NCBI RefSeq assembly: GCF_021545845.1
Contig: NZ_CP088923.1
Coordinates: 3,782,001-3,846,000 of the forward strand
DNA from: Rhodanobacter thiooxydans
GTDB taxonomy: Bacteria > Pseudomonadota > Gammaproteobacteria > Xanthomonadales > Rhodanobacteraceae
Reading direction: 5' to 3'
Length of the DNA stretch: 64,000 nucleotides
Of this stretch, positions 12,292 to 20,648 are shown piece after piece. Every line of letters starts with the position of its first letter. Positions within the stretch are counted from its first letter, which is position 1. The notes beneath the pieces were generated by a model that had not been told where the DNA came from, did no database searches, and saw only the letters and a program-made list of their open reading frames with translations. Both the position numbers and the translations under genes were made by a program.

Positions 12292-13140
12292 CTAGCTGCC
12301 CAGCACCGTGCGCACCTCGATCAATTCGGGAAAGAAGGTGAGATCCAGCGCCTTCTTCAGGAAGGCCACGCCCGAGGAACCGCCGGTGCCGCGGCGGAAG
12401 CCGATGATGCGCTCCACCGCCTTCATGTGGCGGAAGCGCCACAACTGGAAGCTCTCCTCGATGTCCACCAGCGTCTCGCACAGGTGGAACTCGGCCCAGT
12501 GCTGCTCCGGCGCCTCGTAGATCGCGCGCAGCACCGGCAGCAGCGCCTCGCTGCGCTGCCACGGCTGGCTGACGTCGCGCGCAAGCAGCTCCTGTGGTAC
12601 CGCATGGCCGCGCCGCGCCAGCCAGCGCAGCGTCTCGTCGTAGACGCCCGGCGCGTTCAGCGTGTCGCGCAGGCCTTGCTGGATCGCCGGGTCGTGCTCG
12701 AACACCGCCAGCATGTCGGCGTTCTTGTTGCCCAGCAGGAACTCCACCGTGCGGTACTGCGCGCTCTGGAAACCCGACGACGGCCCCAGCGCATCGCGGA
12801 AGGCGAGGTACTCATGCGGCGTCATCGTCTCCAGCACCGCCCACTGCTCGAACAGCTGGCGCTGGATCTGCTTCACCCGCGCCAGCACCTTCAGCGCCTG
12901 GTCGGCATGGTCCTCGCGCAGCAGCGCCAGCGCGGCGCGCAATTCGTGGATCAACAGCTTCAGCCACAGCTCGGCCACGTGGTGCTGCACGATGAACAGC
13001 ATCTCGTCGTGGTAAGGCGGGTCGGATACCGTCCGCTGCGCGGACAGCAGCGTCTCCAGCTGCAGATAGCTCGCATAGGTCATGCGCCCGGAAAGGTCGC
13101 GCTCGATGCCTGCCTCGAGTTCGCGCTGGTTGTCCGTCAT
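12292..13140 (-). CDS. kynA: Tryptophan 2,3-dioxygenase
   Basis: Haem enzyme opening the indole ring of tryptophan to N-formylkynurenine, first step of the kynurenine pathway. 282 residues from the ATG at 13140 with GGGGAG upstream; an upstream in-frame extension lacks a ribosome site. Catalytic-site His in [15 protein letters not shown] near the N-terminus, the haem-ligand His in [13 protein letters not shown], and the substrate-loop segment [14 protein letters not shown]. The rest of the kynurenine pathway is not in this window. Grouped with peptide transporters and the homogentisate operon, consistent with growth on peptides. Confidence 0.96.
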   Translation of the reverse strand: MTDNQRELEAGIERDLSGRMTYASYLQLETLLSAQRTVSDPPYHDEMLFIVQHHVAELWLKLLIHELRAALALLREDHADQALKVLARVKQIQRQLFEQWAVLETMTPHEYLAFRDALGPSSGFQSAQYRTVEFLLGNKNADMLAVFEHDPAIQQGLRDTLNAPGVYDETLRWLARRGHAVPQELLARDVSQPWQRSEALLPVLRAIYEAPEQHWAEFHLCETLVDIEESFQLWRFRHMKAVERIIGFRRGTGGSSGVAFLKKALDLTFFPELIEVRTVLGS

Positions 13141-13343
13141 GGTGCTCCCCGCACGGTGAAAACACGCATGGTAGCGGCTGCGCGGCAAAGCGCCGCGACC
13201 TGGGTCAAATACGCTGGCGTACCGGGCCCGTGATGATGTCGAAGCCTTCGCCAGGCGTCACTGAGGCTTCCCGCACGAAGGCGCGTCTGGCCACTGCGGG
13301 TGCCGTAGACGCCATCGTGCGAAAGCACACCGATGACAGCCCT

Positions 13344-14735
13344 CTACCAGAGGAAGAACTGCGTGCCCCACGCAGCGTACGGCAAAGCCACTGCCGCCAG
13401 GATGGCTGCCATCGATGGCAGCCGGCGGCGCGGAGCCAGACGCCACGCCAGGCGCGTGCTCCAGGCGCCAGCCATCGTCAGCAAAGCCATCCGGACGCCA
13501 TTGGCCCATGGCAGGGCAATACCCTCCCCGTGCAGTTGGGCGCTGGTAAGCAGACTCAGGCCAACGAACAGGCTGGCTCCTGCAAACGGTATGAGCGTAT
13601 AGGCCAACCGTCGCCAGTACAGACCCGACAGTCGTTCCGCCAGGTGGAGCCAGAGCCTGATCCAGCCGCCGACGAGGATCGTCTCGGCGGCGATGTAGGC
13701 CAACAGCAAGCCGCCGTCGAGCCAGGTGAATGCGTCGTTGGCCTCGGGGTAGTCGGTGAATAGCCACCAATGGCCGACGTCATTGAGCGGCCACCAAGCC
13801 TGGCGGTCGATCAGCCATCCCGCCACAGCCTGTTTCGCGGCGACCAGCCAGGGCGACGCGCTCCACTGGAAAGCGCCCAGCGCCACGCCGAGCATGCCGA
13901 AGATCAGCAGGCGAACGGGCCACTTGTCGGCATCGGTCATGCCGGATCGCGCGGCGAGGATTTCGGTGCTGGGTGAACGCGCTGCCAGGGTGACCGCTCC
14001 GCGCTCGCCGGCACAGCGTCCGCACATGTGGCAGGCAGACGCACTTTGCATGCGGCGGATGTCAATCATGGGCGCGCAGTTCACCGGATGTTTCCGGCTG
14101 GTGCGATGGCCGGCAGGAGCGGTGTCCCAGGCCGCCTGATCCACGCTGAAGTGCAGCGGGGCGATTTTTGCCAGCAGGCCGAATACGCCAGAGACGGGGC
14201 ACAGGTGGCGGCACCATATGCGCTTTTCCCGCCCCCAGACCAGCCCGGTGGCAATCGCCGCCACGGTCGAGCCGCCAAGTATCAGCAGCGCGGGTTTCGG
14301 ATAGTCGTAAACGCTGGTCATCTGGCCGAATACCGTGGTCATGACGAAGGCCACGAACGGCCAGCCGCTCCATTTCATCCAGCGCGGAATCCCCCGGCCC
14401 AGACCGAAACCGGAGGCCCACTCCGTCAGGGCGCCCTCCGGGCACAGTACGCCGCACCACATGCGGCCGAGCAACATGATGGAAAGAATGACGAACGGCC
14501 ACCAGATGCCCCAAAAGACGAACTGGGCGAAACGGGTGAGGTTGTTCCAGACGTGCGCTTGCTCGGGCGGCAGCGGCAGGAACGCCGGTACGCACACCAG
14601 AACGGTGTAGCCAAGCACGACGACCCACTGGATGCCGAGGATGAGCTTTCGGTGCCGCCGCATCGCCAGGCCAAGGCGGGCGAGCCGGGCGGTGCCTGCT
14701 CCGGACGCGGCGTCGGATATCGGGGCTCTGTTCAT
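13344..14735 (-). CDS. ftrD: Membrane 4Fe-4S protein of FTR1-type iron uptake system (FtrD-like)
   Basis: Polytopic membrane ferredoxin, 463 residues. Cysteine motifs are RMWCGVLCPEG (Cys94, Cys98), RIWCRHLCPVSG (Cys175, Cys179) and a ferredoxin-like set Cys220, Cys235, Cys238, Cys241 (CHMCGRC), as in the NosR/CcoG/FtrD superfamily. Hydrophobic segments flank them. In the Bordetella/Brucella ftrABCD system this protein is thought to supply or dispose of electrons for Fe(II) oxidation and permeation. The start ATG at 14735 overlaps the ftrC stop (ATGA), so the two are coupled; last gene of the operon. Confidence 0.85.
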   Translation of the reverse strand: MNRAPISDAASGAGTARLARLGLAMRRHRKLILGIQWVVVLGYTVLVCVPAFLPLPPEQAHVWNNLTRFAQFVFWGIWWPFVILSIMLLGRMWCGVLCPEGALTEWASGFGLGRGIPRWMKWSGWPFVAFVMTTVFGQMTSVYDYPKPALLILGGSTVAAIATGLVWGREKRIWCRHLCPVSGVFGLLAKIAPLHFSVDQAAWDTAPAGHRTSRKHPVNCAPMIDIRRMQSASACHMCGRCAGERGAVTLAARSPSTEILAARSGMTDADKWPVRLLIFGMLGVALGAFQWSASPWLVAAKQAVAGWLIDRQAWWPLNDVGHWWLFTDYPEANDAFTWLDGGLLLAYIAAETILVGGWIRLWLHLAERLSGLYWRRLAYTLIPFAGASLFVGLSLLTSAQLHGEGIALPWANGVRMALLTMAGAWSTRLAWRLAPRRRLPSMAAILAAVALPYAAWGTQFFLW

Positions 14736-15547
14736 GCCTGCTGGCGCCTTGGCTGGGTCTTCGGCAATAACCCCAACGCTAGCGCCCAATAGGCGGCGAG
14801 CAACGCATACGCCATGCCGGACGGCATGGCCCGGTAGCCGGTGAAGGCAGCGACGAAGCCGCCGACCCGCATGCTGTCATCCAACAGGGTGGAGGTGTTC
14901 CAGAGCGGGTCGGCCAAGGGCGGCAGCACTTCCATGCCCACGAGTTTTTCCGCTCCGTCGACCAGCAGCGCCCCTCCAAGCAACAACAGCAGGATTTCCG
15001 TAACGCGGAAAAAGGCCCGCCATGAAACGAAGCGGGTGCCGCGGGAGAGCAACCAGTAGACCGCCAGCGCCAGTAGAAAGCCCAGCCCGCCACCCAGGAC
15101 GAAGTCGGCATCCGCAGCGCCTTGTAGCGCGCCGTAGAGGAACACCACCGTTTCCGCGCCCTCGCGGCCGACCGCCACGGCGGCCAGTGTGGCAATACCC
15201 AGCCAATGGGCTCCGATGGCCGAGCGCTGCATGCCGGCTTCCAGTTCCTTCTTCAACCCCGCGCCGCGCCGGCGCATCCACCACACCATCTGGAAAACGA
15301 GGCCACAGGCGACCAGCGGCATGGCAGCCTGGAACCATTCCAGCGTTGCCGGCGCCGCCCATGCGCCGATGCCCGTGATGACCAGCGCCAGCAACACCGC
15401 CAGCCCCAATCCTGCCGCGACGCCGCCCCACAACCAGGGTAGCCCGGCGCGGGCTTCGGGCCGACCGCGCAGCCATCCGTGCAGGATGCCGATGACCAGC
15501 ATCGCCTCGATGCTTTCGCGCCATACGATGAAAACAGCATTGCCCAT
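14732..15547 (-). CDS. ftrC: FTR1-family iron permease
   Basis: Inner-membrane high-affinity iron permease, 271 residues from the ATG at 15547 with AGGAG upstream. The two REXXE iron-passage motifs of the FTR1 family are present: RESIE at residues 10-14 and REGAE at 128-132, each inside a hydrophobic helix; about seven transmembrane segments. Placed between the cupredoxin (upstream) and membrane ferredoxin (overlapping downstream), the classic ftrBCD order. Expected to be induced on iron limitation through the Fur-like site before the first gene. Confidence 0.92.
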   Translation of the reverse strand: MGNAVFIVWRESIEAMLVIGILHGWLRGRPEARAGLPWLWGGVAAGLGLAVLLALVITGIGAWAAPATLEWFQAAMPLVACGLVFQMVWWMRRRGAGLKKELEAGMQRSAIGAHWLGIATLAAVAVGREGAETVVFLYGALQGAADADFVLGGGLGFLLALAVYWLLSRGTRFVSWRAFFRVTEILLLLLGGALLVDGAEKLVGMEVLPPLADPLWNTSTLLDDSMRVGGFVAAFTGYRAMPSGMAYALLAAYWALALGLLPKTQPRRQQA

Positions 15548-15572
15548 GGCTCTCGCTCCTGTGGCCAGGCGA

Positions 15573-16019
15573 TTATTTGGCGACGATGCGGCCACGACCG
15601 CTGTCGGGGTGAAAGTCGTCGAAGAACTCGTATTCGCCGGGTCGCAGCGGCGCAATCACGACGAAAGATTGCGCACCCGGCGCGAGCACCTTCTCCTTGC
15701 GCAGTTGCAGGCTCTCGAACTCGATCGGCTCGCTCCCATCGTTGCGCACGATGATCTTGAAGCGCGTCTGCGCGGGCACGTCCAGGACGGCGGGTGTCAG
15801 CCGGCCATCCTTGGCCACCAAGGTATAGGCGGGCAGTTCCGCCGCCGCCGATGTGGATGCGAACAAGCAGGCCGCCACCCCGAGTGCGATGGTCACGGCC
15901 CACGCGCCAACTGCCTCGCGCATGCCATGCGGGTGGCCGTTCGCAGCCTGACTGGGAGAGGGCAGGCTACCGGCAGCCTGAAGGCTGGACTGGCGCGGCC
16001 GCCAGGCGATGGTATCCAT
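15573..16019 (-). CDS. ftrB: Periplasmic cupredoxin-like protein of iron uptake system (FtrB-like)
   Basis: Probable periplasmic copper protein that oxidises Fe(II) for the FTR1 permease. 148 residues from the ATG at 16019, chosen for TGAGGA upstream; an internal ATG at 15923 would give 116 residues beginning MREAVGAWAVTI and a more ordinary signal peptide. The hydrophobic signal core ends near ASTSAAA. The mature part has the beta-rich cupredoxin pattern, including LDVPAQTRFKIIVRNDG, the Glu-containing PIEFESLQLRKEKVL and PGEYEFFDDFHPDSGRG. It starts 9 bp after the porin stop. Confidence 0.82.
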   Translation of the reverse strand: MDTIAWRPRQSSLQAAGSLPSPSQAANGHPHGMREAVGAWAVTIALGVAACLFASTSAAAELPAYTLVAKDGRLTPAVLDVPAQTRFKIIVRNDGSEPIEFESLQLRKEKVLAPGAQSFVVIAPLRPGEYEFFDDFHPDSGRGRIVAK

Positions 16020-16028
16020 GCGGAATCC

Positions 16029-17573
16029 TCAGTAGGAGAGCTGCGCCCGCAGGCCCAGCACGGAGACGCCGCCGGCCTTGGGATTGGCGCCCATCTTCCA
16101 GACGTACTGGAAGTTGGGTGAAAGCTCGAATTGCCGACTGATGCGATAGCGGTAATGGATTTCGGCCAGTCTTTCCGCATCGCCGGGAGTGAACCGGAAA
16201 TCGGCGAGCCCATCGCCATCCAGGTCGCCCGAGCCGCCAAACGCGCGGTAATTCCCGCTTGCGCCGAGCCACGCGCCTGCGATGCCGATGGCATCGGCGC
16301 CACGGTTCCAATACGACCCGTTGATTTCAGCACCGAGGGTAAGCGCGCGATCGAAACGCACCTTGCCATTGACCATCCGGCCGTAGCGTCCGAACAGCGT
16401 CATGCCGTCGCCCACGCGCTGGTCGGCGGAGATGCCCCATCCGTTTTGCTCGGCGGCACTGCCGTCCAGTTCCGAGCCCTGGCCCTGGCGCCAGGCGTAA
16501 AAGCGGAGATTGCCGGGGAGGCCGCGGAGCAGTCGGAGAGAGGTTTCCGCCTGGACCATGATGAGCGGGGCGGAGAAGAAGCGCTGATAGTTGGCGCCGG
16601 CATGGGTGCCGAACACGCCCAGTGAGAGCCGCCACGACTCCGGTTTGCGCCATTCGTTCAGGTAGGAAAGCACGAATCCAGGCTGGAAGCCGTTGGCATC
16701 CACTCCAACCTGGCCGCCAGCATCCAGCAAGGGATTGTGAACGAAGGAAGAGTTGAGGAACTGGTGCGTTTCGTCATTGGCGACGGCGTTCTGGTCAAAG
16801 AAACCGAACAGATCCATCTTGCCGAAGGTGAACTCCAGCGACTGGCGCGAGCGCGGCTTGAAACCGCCGAAAGGCAGGGGAATTGTCGCCTGGTACCAGG
16901 CCTCGCCCAGAATCGCCACCGAGTCGTCGGGATTGGCGCCGCTGGCGCGGAAAGCCACCGCGTTGGGGGTGTTGGCGAAGGCGCCGAGATGGCTGAACGG
17001 ACTGTTCAACCCCAGGCCCTGGCCCATGCGGAAATGCGCAAAAAGTTTCTGATCGGTATTGCCGATGGGCTCCAGCGGCAACTCGGCGGTGACGTCGGCC
17101 CGGTAGTTGAGCTGGCTGTTGCCGTCGGCTGTTCCCACAGGCAAGCCGGAGGGCGTCTGGATCACGCTGGTCAGGTTCGCCGCGACCTTCAGTCCTTCCA
17201 GCGCCTCGACGGTCTTTGCGGGTTTCCTCATGTCCAGAACGTCGACCTCCACGGCTTTGAGGCGAGAGGTAAGCTCGGGCTCGTACTGGCTGATGTCCTC
17301 GCTCTCCAGCCCCTTCGTTACCGCAGCCTGCGATTTCTCCAGAGACTGTACGCGCGATTCGAGGCCGGCCGGCGCCTTGGCGGCAATGCGTTCGGCACGA
17401 ATCTCGCGCTCCAGTTCGACGTTGCGCTTTTCCAGCTGATCCAGGCGCGCGTTGAGGTTGTGAATCAGCTTCACCATCTCAACCTCGGAGGCGGCGTGGG
17501 CCGGCACTGCCGCAAACAACGCGACGGCCATCGCGGCGGCCATCGCCGCAGGTTTCCTGTGAATGGCCGCCAT
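16029..17573 (-). CDS. Outer-membrane porin-like protein inside the iron operon
   Basis: 514 residues with a signal peptide (AVPAHA cleavage region near residue 27), a coiled-coil stretch at about 30-85 (heptads in LNARLDQLEKRNVELERE), then a beta-rich body resembling OprB/carbohydrate-porin-type barrels and a terminal aromatic residue (AQLSY), as outer-membrane proteins need for assembly. A calcium-like DLDGDGLADF loop lies near the C-terminus. It sits between P19 (3 bp upstream) and the cupredoxin (9 bp downstream). Known ftrABCD operons have no porin, so a dedicated outer-membrane channel for the iron system is inferred. Confidence 0.8.
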   Translation of the reverse strand: MAAIHRKPAAMAAAMAVALFAAVPAHAASEVEMVKLIHNLNARLDQLEKRNVELEREIRAERIAAKAPAGLESRVQSLEKSQAAVTKGLESEDISQYEPELTSRLKAVEVDVLDMRKPAKTVEALEGLKVAANLTSVIQTPSGLPVGTADGNSQLNYRADVTAELPLEPIGNTDQKLFAHFRMGQGLGLNSPFSHLGAFANTPNAVAFRASGANPDDSVAILGEAWYQATIPLPFGGFKPRSRQSLEFTFGKMDLFGFFDQNAVANDETHQFLNSSFVHNPLLDAGGQVGVDANGFQPGFVLSYLNEWRKPESWRLSLGVFGTHAGANYQRFFSAPLIMVQAETSLRLLRGLPGNLRFYAWRQGQGSELDGSAAEQNGWGISADQRVGDGMTLFGRYGRMVNGKVRFDRALTLGAEINGSYWNRGADAIGIAGAWLGASGNYRAFGGSGDLDGDGLADFRFTPGDAERLAEIHYRYRISRQFELSPNFQYVWKMGANPKAGGVSVLGLRAQLSY

Positions 17574-17576
17574 GGC

Positions 17577-18119
17577 TCAGTAGCCACCCTTCTTGCCGAT
17601 GCCGACGTAGGTGAAGTCGTTCTCCACCACGAACGGTTTGAACCAGGGCCGCACACCTGTCAGGCGGTCGGTATGACGGCCGAAATGGGTGGCCGTCGAA
17701 GGCGGATAGATGGTGAATTTCACATGGTATTTTCCCGGCCCCATGAGCTTCACGTTGTCCCCGTAATGCGGGCCGTCGCTGGCAACCATGGCCATGAAGT
17801 CACCGTCGAGCCGCTGGGTGCTCCCTTGCCGGGTGATTTCGTATTTGACGGTCAGGTAGGGCATCCAGGCGCCCTCGTCGAAGCCATTGGGGTTATTGGC
17901 CAGCGCGTGAATGTCCGCTTCCATGTGCACGTCGGAATCCTTGGCCGGGCGCATCATGCCTTCCGGCTCCATTTCGATGGGCTGCAGGTAAACGGCGGCG
18001 ATTTCCATGCCATCGCGTTGTTGCGGCGTACCGATGGGGTACTCGACGGCACGGGCAGGCTGTGCGGCGAGCGCGGTCAGTGCAACGAGAGTGACAACAG
18101 CGGATCGAACGCATGACAT
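17577..18119 (-). CDS. ftrA: P19-type periplasmic iron-binding protein (FtrA-like)
   Basis: Periplasmic metal-binding component of P19/FTR1 iron uptake, 180 residues from the ATG at 18119 (an in-frame ATG at 18173 would cover the Fur-like site). Signal peptide ends near PARA, followed by VEYPIGTPQQRDGMEIAAVY. Metal-site type residues are visible: Met and His in MEPEGMMRP and DVHMEADIHA, and His in ASDGPHYGDNVKLMG and TATHFGRHTD. First gene of P19-porin-ftrBCD, directly downstream of a Fur-like box, so repression by Fe-Fur is expected. Confidence 0.9.
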   Translation of the reverse strand: MSCVRSAVVTLVALTALAAQPARAVEYPIGTPQQRDGMEIAAVYLQPIEMEPEGMMRPAKDSDVHMEADIHALANNPNGFDEGAWMPYLTVKYEITRQGSTQRLDGDFMAMVASDGPHYGDNVKLMGPGKYHVKFTIYPPSTATHFGRHTDRLTGVRPWFKPFVVENDFTYVGIGKKGGY

Positions 18120-18157
18120 GGACAGGTTCTCTACGTGGGCGAGGAATAATTTAGTAA

Positions 18158-18172
18158 TGCGAATCATTCTCA
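18158..18172. promoter_or_regulatory. Fur-box-like site upstream of the iron uptake operon
   Basis: TGCGAATCATTCTCA matches the 7-1-7 Fur consensus TGATAATNATTATCA at 11 of 14 defined positions. It lies about 40 bp before the P19 start, inside a short AT-rich patch (ataatttag, actataagtattggtatat) that stands out in this GC-rich DNA and probably includes the promoter. Function is inferred from sequence match and gene context. Confidence 0.75.
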
Positions 18173-18474
18173 CTATAAGTATTGGTATATTCGCCTGTCA
18201 ACCGTGTGCCGCGCGCTGTCAGCGGGTTCAGACAGTGCGCGCGGGCATCGGAGTCCATGAGCGGAATCGCGCGTCGGGCACGAGAGGAGCCGGATTGCGC
18301 CCCCACATGCTGCACCGTACCTTGCTGGCGAACCGGTGCGCCTGCTAGTTTTCGGCGGATTTTTCGGGCCGTTTTGTCGCCACGGGACGCGGCACTGGCT
18401 GAAAGACTCTGCGCGTCAGGCCCCGCTGGATGGGCCGCCGCCCCCATTCCTCTTCGCCCAACCGGGAGCGCGTC

Positions 18475-19560
18475 GTGACCATCGCCGCCAAGTTTGAAAT
18501 CGAATACCTGCAATACCTCGATGCCGAGGGCAAGCAGGTCCGTGATGATCTGCCCGAGTTCGCGAAAGACCTCGGCCACATGGTCGAGCTATACAAGCTG
18601 ATGCTGTCCACCCGCGTATTCGACGCCAAGTCGATCGCGCTGCAGCGCACCGGCAAGCTCGGCACCTACGCCAGCTGCCTCGGCCACGAGGCCGCGCATG
18701 TGGGTATCGGCAGCGCGATGCGGCCGGAAGACGTCTACGCGCCAAGCTATCGCGAATACGGCGCGCAGCTGTACCGCGGCGTGCAGCCGCGCGAGGTCTA
18801 CATGTACTGGGGTGGCGACGAGCGCGGCAACGACTACCAAAACGAACCGGCGCGGCACGACTTCGCCTGGAGCGTACCGATCGCCACGCAGTGCCTGCAT
18901 GCGGCCGGCAGTGCGCTGGCGTTCAAGATCCGCGGCGAGAAGCGCGTGGCGGTGGCCACCATCGGCGACGGCGGCTCCTCCAAGGGCGACTTCTACGGCG
19001 CCATCAACATGGCCGGCGCGCGCGAACTGCCGCTGGTGATCGCCATCGTCAACAACCAGTGGGCGATCTCGGTGCCGCGCAAGATCCAGTCCGGCTCGCA
19101 GACGCTGGCACAGAAAGGCATCGCCGCGGGCCTCTACTCGATCCAGGTGGACGGCAACGACATCATCGCCGTGCGCAAGGCGATGGAGGATGCGCTGGAG
19201 CGTGCGCGCAGCGGTCAGGGCGGCAGCGTGCTGGAGCTGGTCACCTACCGTCTCGGCGACCACACCACCGCCGACGACGCGCGCCGTTACCGCGGCAAGG
19301 ACGAGGTCGACGAAGCCTGGGCCAAGGAACCGATGAAGCGCCTGAAGCACTGGCTGGTGGCCAAGGGCGTGTGGGACGACGCCAAGGAAGAAGCCTGGAA
19401 GGCCGAGTGCGACGACTGGATGGACAACGAGGTGAACGCCTACCTCGAAACCAGGACCCAGCCGGTCACGGCGATGTTCGACTACATCTTCGCCGAAGTC
19501 CCCGCTGATCTCGCGAAACAGCGCGACTACGTCCTCTCGCTCGAAAACAAGGCCCACTGA
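18475..19560 (+). CDS. pdhA: 2-oxoacid dehydrogenase E1 component, alpha subunit (probably pyruvate)
   Basis: Thiamine-diphosphate enzyme that decarboxylates a 2-oxoacid and acylates the E2 lipoyl arm. 361 residues from the GTG at 18475, which has GGGAG upstream. The ThDP-binding motif runs from GDGGSSKGDF to the NN of VNNQWAIS at residues 164-194; the phosphorylation-loop-like YRLGDHTTADDARRYR follows. The beta subunit starts 3 bp after the stop and E2 follows. Substrate cannot be proven from sequence: a two-subunit E1 could be for pyruvate or branched-chain oxoacids; annotation practice in xanthomonads favours pyruvate. No E3 gene is present. Confidence 0.88.
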   Translation: MTIAAKFEIEYLQYLDAEGKQVRDDLPEFAKDLGHMVELYKLMLSTRVFDAKSIALQRTGKLGTYASCLGHEAAHVGIGSAMRPEDVYAPSYREYGAQLYRGVQPREVYMYWGGDERGNDYQNEPARHDFAWSVPIATQCLHAAGSALAFKIRGEKRVAVATIGDGGSSKGDFYGAINMAGARELPLVIAIVNNQWAISVPRKIQSGSQTLAQKGIAAGLYSIQVDGNDIIAVRKAMEDALERARSGQGGSVLELVTYRLGDHTTADDARRYRGKDEVDEAWAKEPMKRLKHWLVAKGVWDDAKEEAWKAECDDWMDNEVNAYLETRTQPVTAMFDYIFAEVPADLAKQRDYVLSLENKAH

Positions 19561-19563
19561 GTC

Positions 19564-20544
19564 ATGGCACAGATCACTCTCATCGAAGCAGTCACCCAGG
19601 CGCTCGCCTACGAAATGGCGCACGACCCATCCGTCGTGGTGCTCGGCGAGGACGTGGGCGTCAACGGCGGCGTGTTCCGCGCCACGCAAGGTTTGCAGGA
19701 AAAATTCGGCGAATGGCGCGTGATCGACACGCCGCTGGACGAAATGACCATCGCCGGCGTCACCGTGGGCATGGCCGTGCAGGGCATGAAGCCGGTGGCC
19801 GAGGCGCAGTTCGAGGGCTTCATCTACCCGATGATGGAGCACATCGCCTGCCACGCCGCGCGCATGCGCAACCGCACCCGTGGCCGCCTCACCGTGCCGG
19901 CCGTGTGGCGCGCGCCGTGGGGCGGCGGCATCCGCGCGCCGGAGCATCATTCCGAGGCGAACGAGCACCTGTTCACCAACATCCCCGGCCTGCGGGTGGT
20001 GTTGCCGTCGTCGCCGGCGCGCGCCTACGGCCTGCTGCTGGCCGCGATCCGCGATCCCGATCCGGTGATGTTCTTCGAGCCCAAGCGCATCTACCGCCAG
20101 TACAAGGAAGAGGTGCCGGACGACGGCGAGGCGCTGCCGCTGGACGTGTGCTTCGTGCTGCGCGACGGCACCGACGTGACCATCGTCAGCTGGGGTGCGC
20201 AGGTAAAGGAAGCGCTGGAAGCGGCCGACGCACTGGCCGCCGAGGGCATCAGCGCGGAGGTGATCGACGTGGCCACGCTGACCCCGCTGGACTTCGACAC
20301 CATCGCCGAGTCGGTGGCCAAGACCGGCCGCTGCGTGATCGTGCACGAAGCCCCGAAGACCGCCGGCTTCGGCGCCGAGATCGCCGCCCGCATCGCCGAG
20401 GAATGCCTGTACGACCTGCTCGCCCCGGTCGAGCGCGTCACTGGCTTCGACACGCACATCCCGCTGTTCCGCCTGGAAATGAAATACCTGCCGAGCGTGG
20501 AACGCGTCGTCGACGCGGCCAAGCGCACGCTGGCGGCAAGCTGA
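19564..20544 (+). CDS. pdhB: 2-oxoacid dehydrogenase E1 component, beta subunit
   Basis: Partner of the alpha subunit, 326 residues, full length. Typical transketolase-like features: VVVLGEDVGVNGGVFRAT near residue 25, DTPLDEMTIAGVTVGMA with the catalytic Glu at about 60, GGGIRAPEHHSEANE, and the C-terminal domain with VSWGAQVKEALEAAD and DVATLTPLD. Translation is tightly coupled to the alpha gene (3-bp gap). The distance to E2 is about 100 bp and is filled by a palindromic repeat. Confidence 0.92.
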   Translation: MAQITLIEAVTQALAYEMAHDPSVVVLGEDVGVNGGVFRATQGLQEKFGEWRVIDTPLDEMTIAGVTVGMAVQGMKPVAEAQFEGFIYPMMEHIACHAARMRNRTRGRLTVPAVWRAPWGGGIRAPEHHSEANEHLFTNIPGLRVVLPSSPARAYGLLLAAIRDPDPVMFFEPKRIYRQYKEEVPDDGEALPLDVCFVLRDGTDVTIVSWGAQVKEALEAADALAAEGISAEVIDVATLTPLDFDTIAESVAKTGRCVIVHEAPKTAGFGAEIAARIAEECLYDLLAPVERVTGFDTHIPLFRLEMKYLPSVERVVDAAKRTLAAS

Positions 20545-20554
20545 GTTGACCGCT

Positions 20555-20638
20555 GGGAATCGGGATTCGGGATTCGGGATTGGGCAAAGCCAAAGCCCGC
20601 TCCGCTTTCCGAATCCCGAATCCCGTCTCCCAAATCCC
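20555..20638. repeat. GGGATTCG-type inverted repeat element, copy B
   Basis: Three and a half GATTCGG units on the left and matching CGAATCCC units on the right give an imperfect hairpin of about 84 bp. It fills nearly the whole gap between the E1 beta stop and the E2 start, ending 10 bp before the E2 ATG. It therefore lies inside the transcribed leader of E2 and may affect relative expression within the operon (inference). Confidence 0.82.
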
Positions 20639-20648
20639 GGACAAGAAA

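Noticed and set aside
20555..20638. Short direct repeats of GATTCGGG looked like a possible CRISPR
   Set aside because: The units are 7-8 bp, contiguous, and inverted at the other end; there are no spacers and no cas genes nearby.
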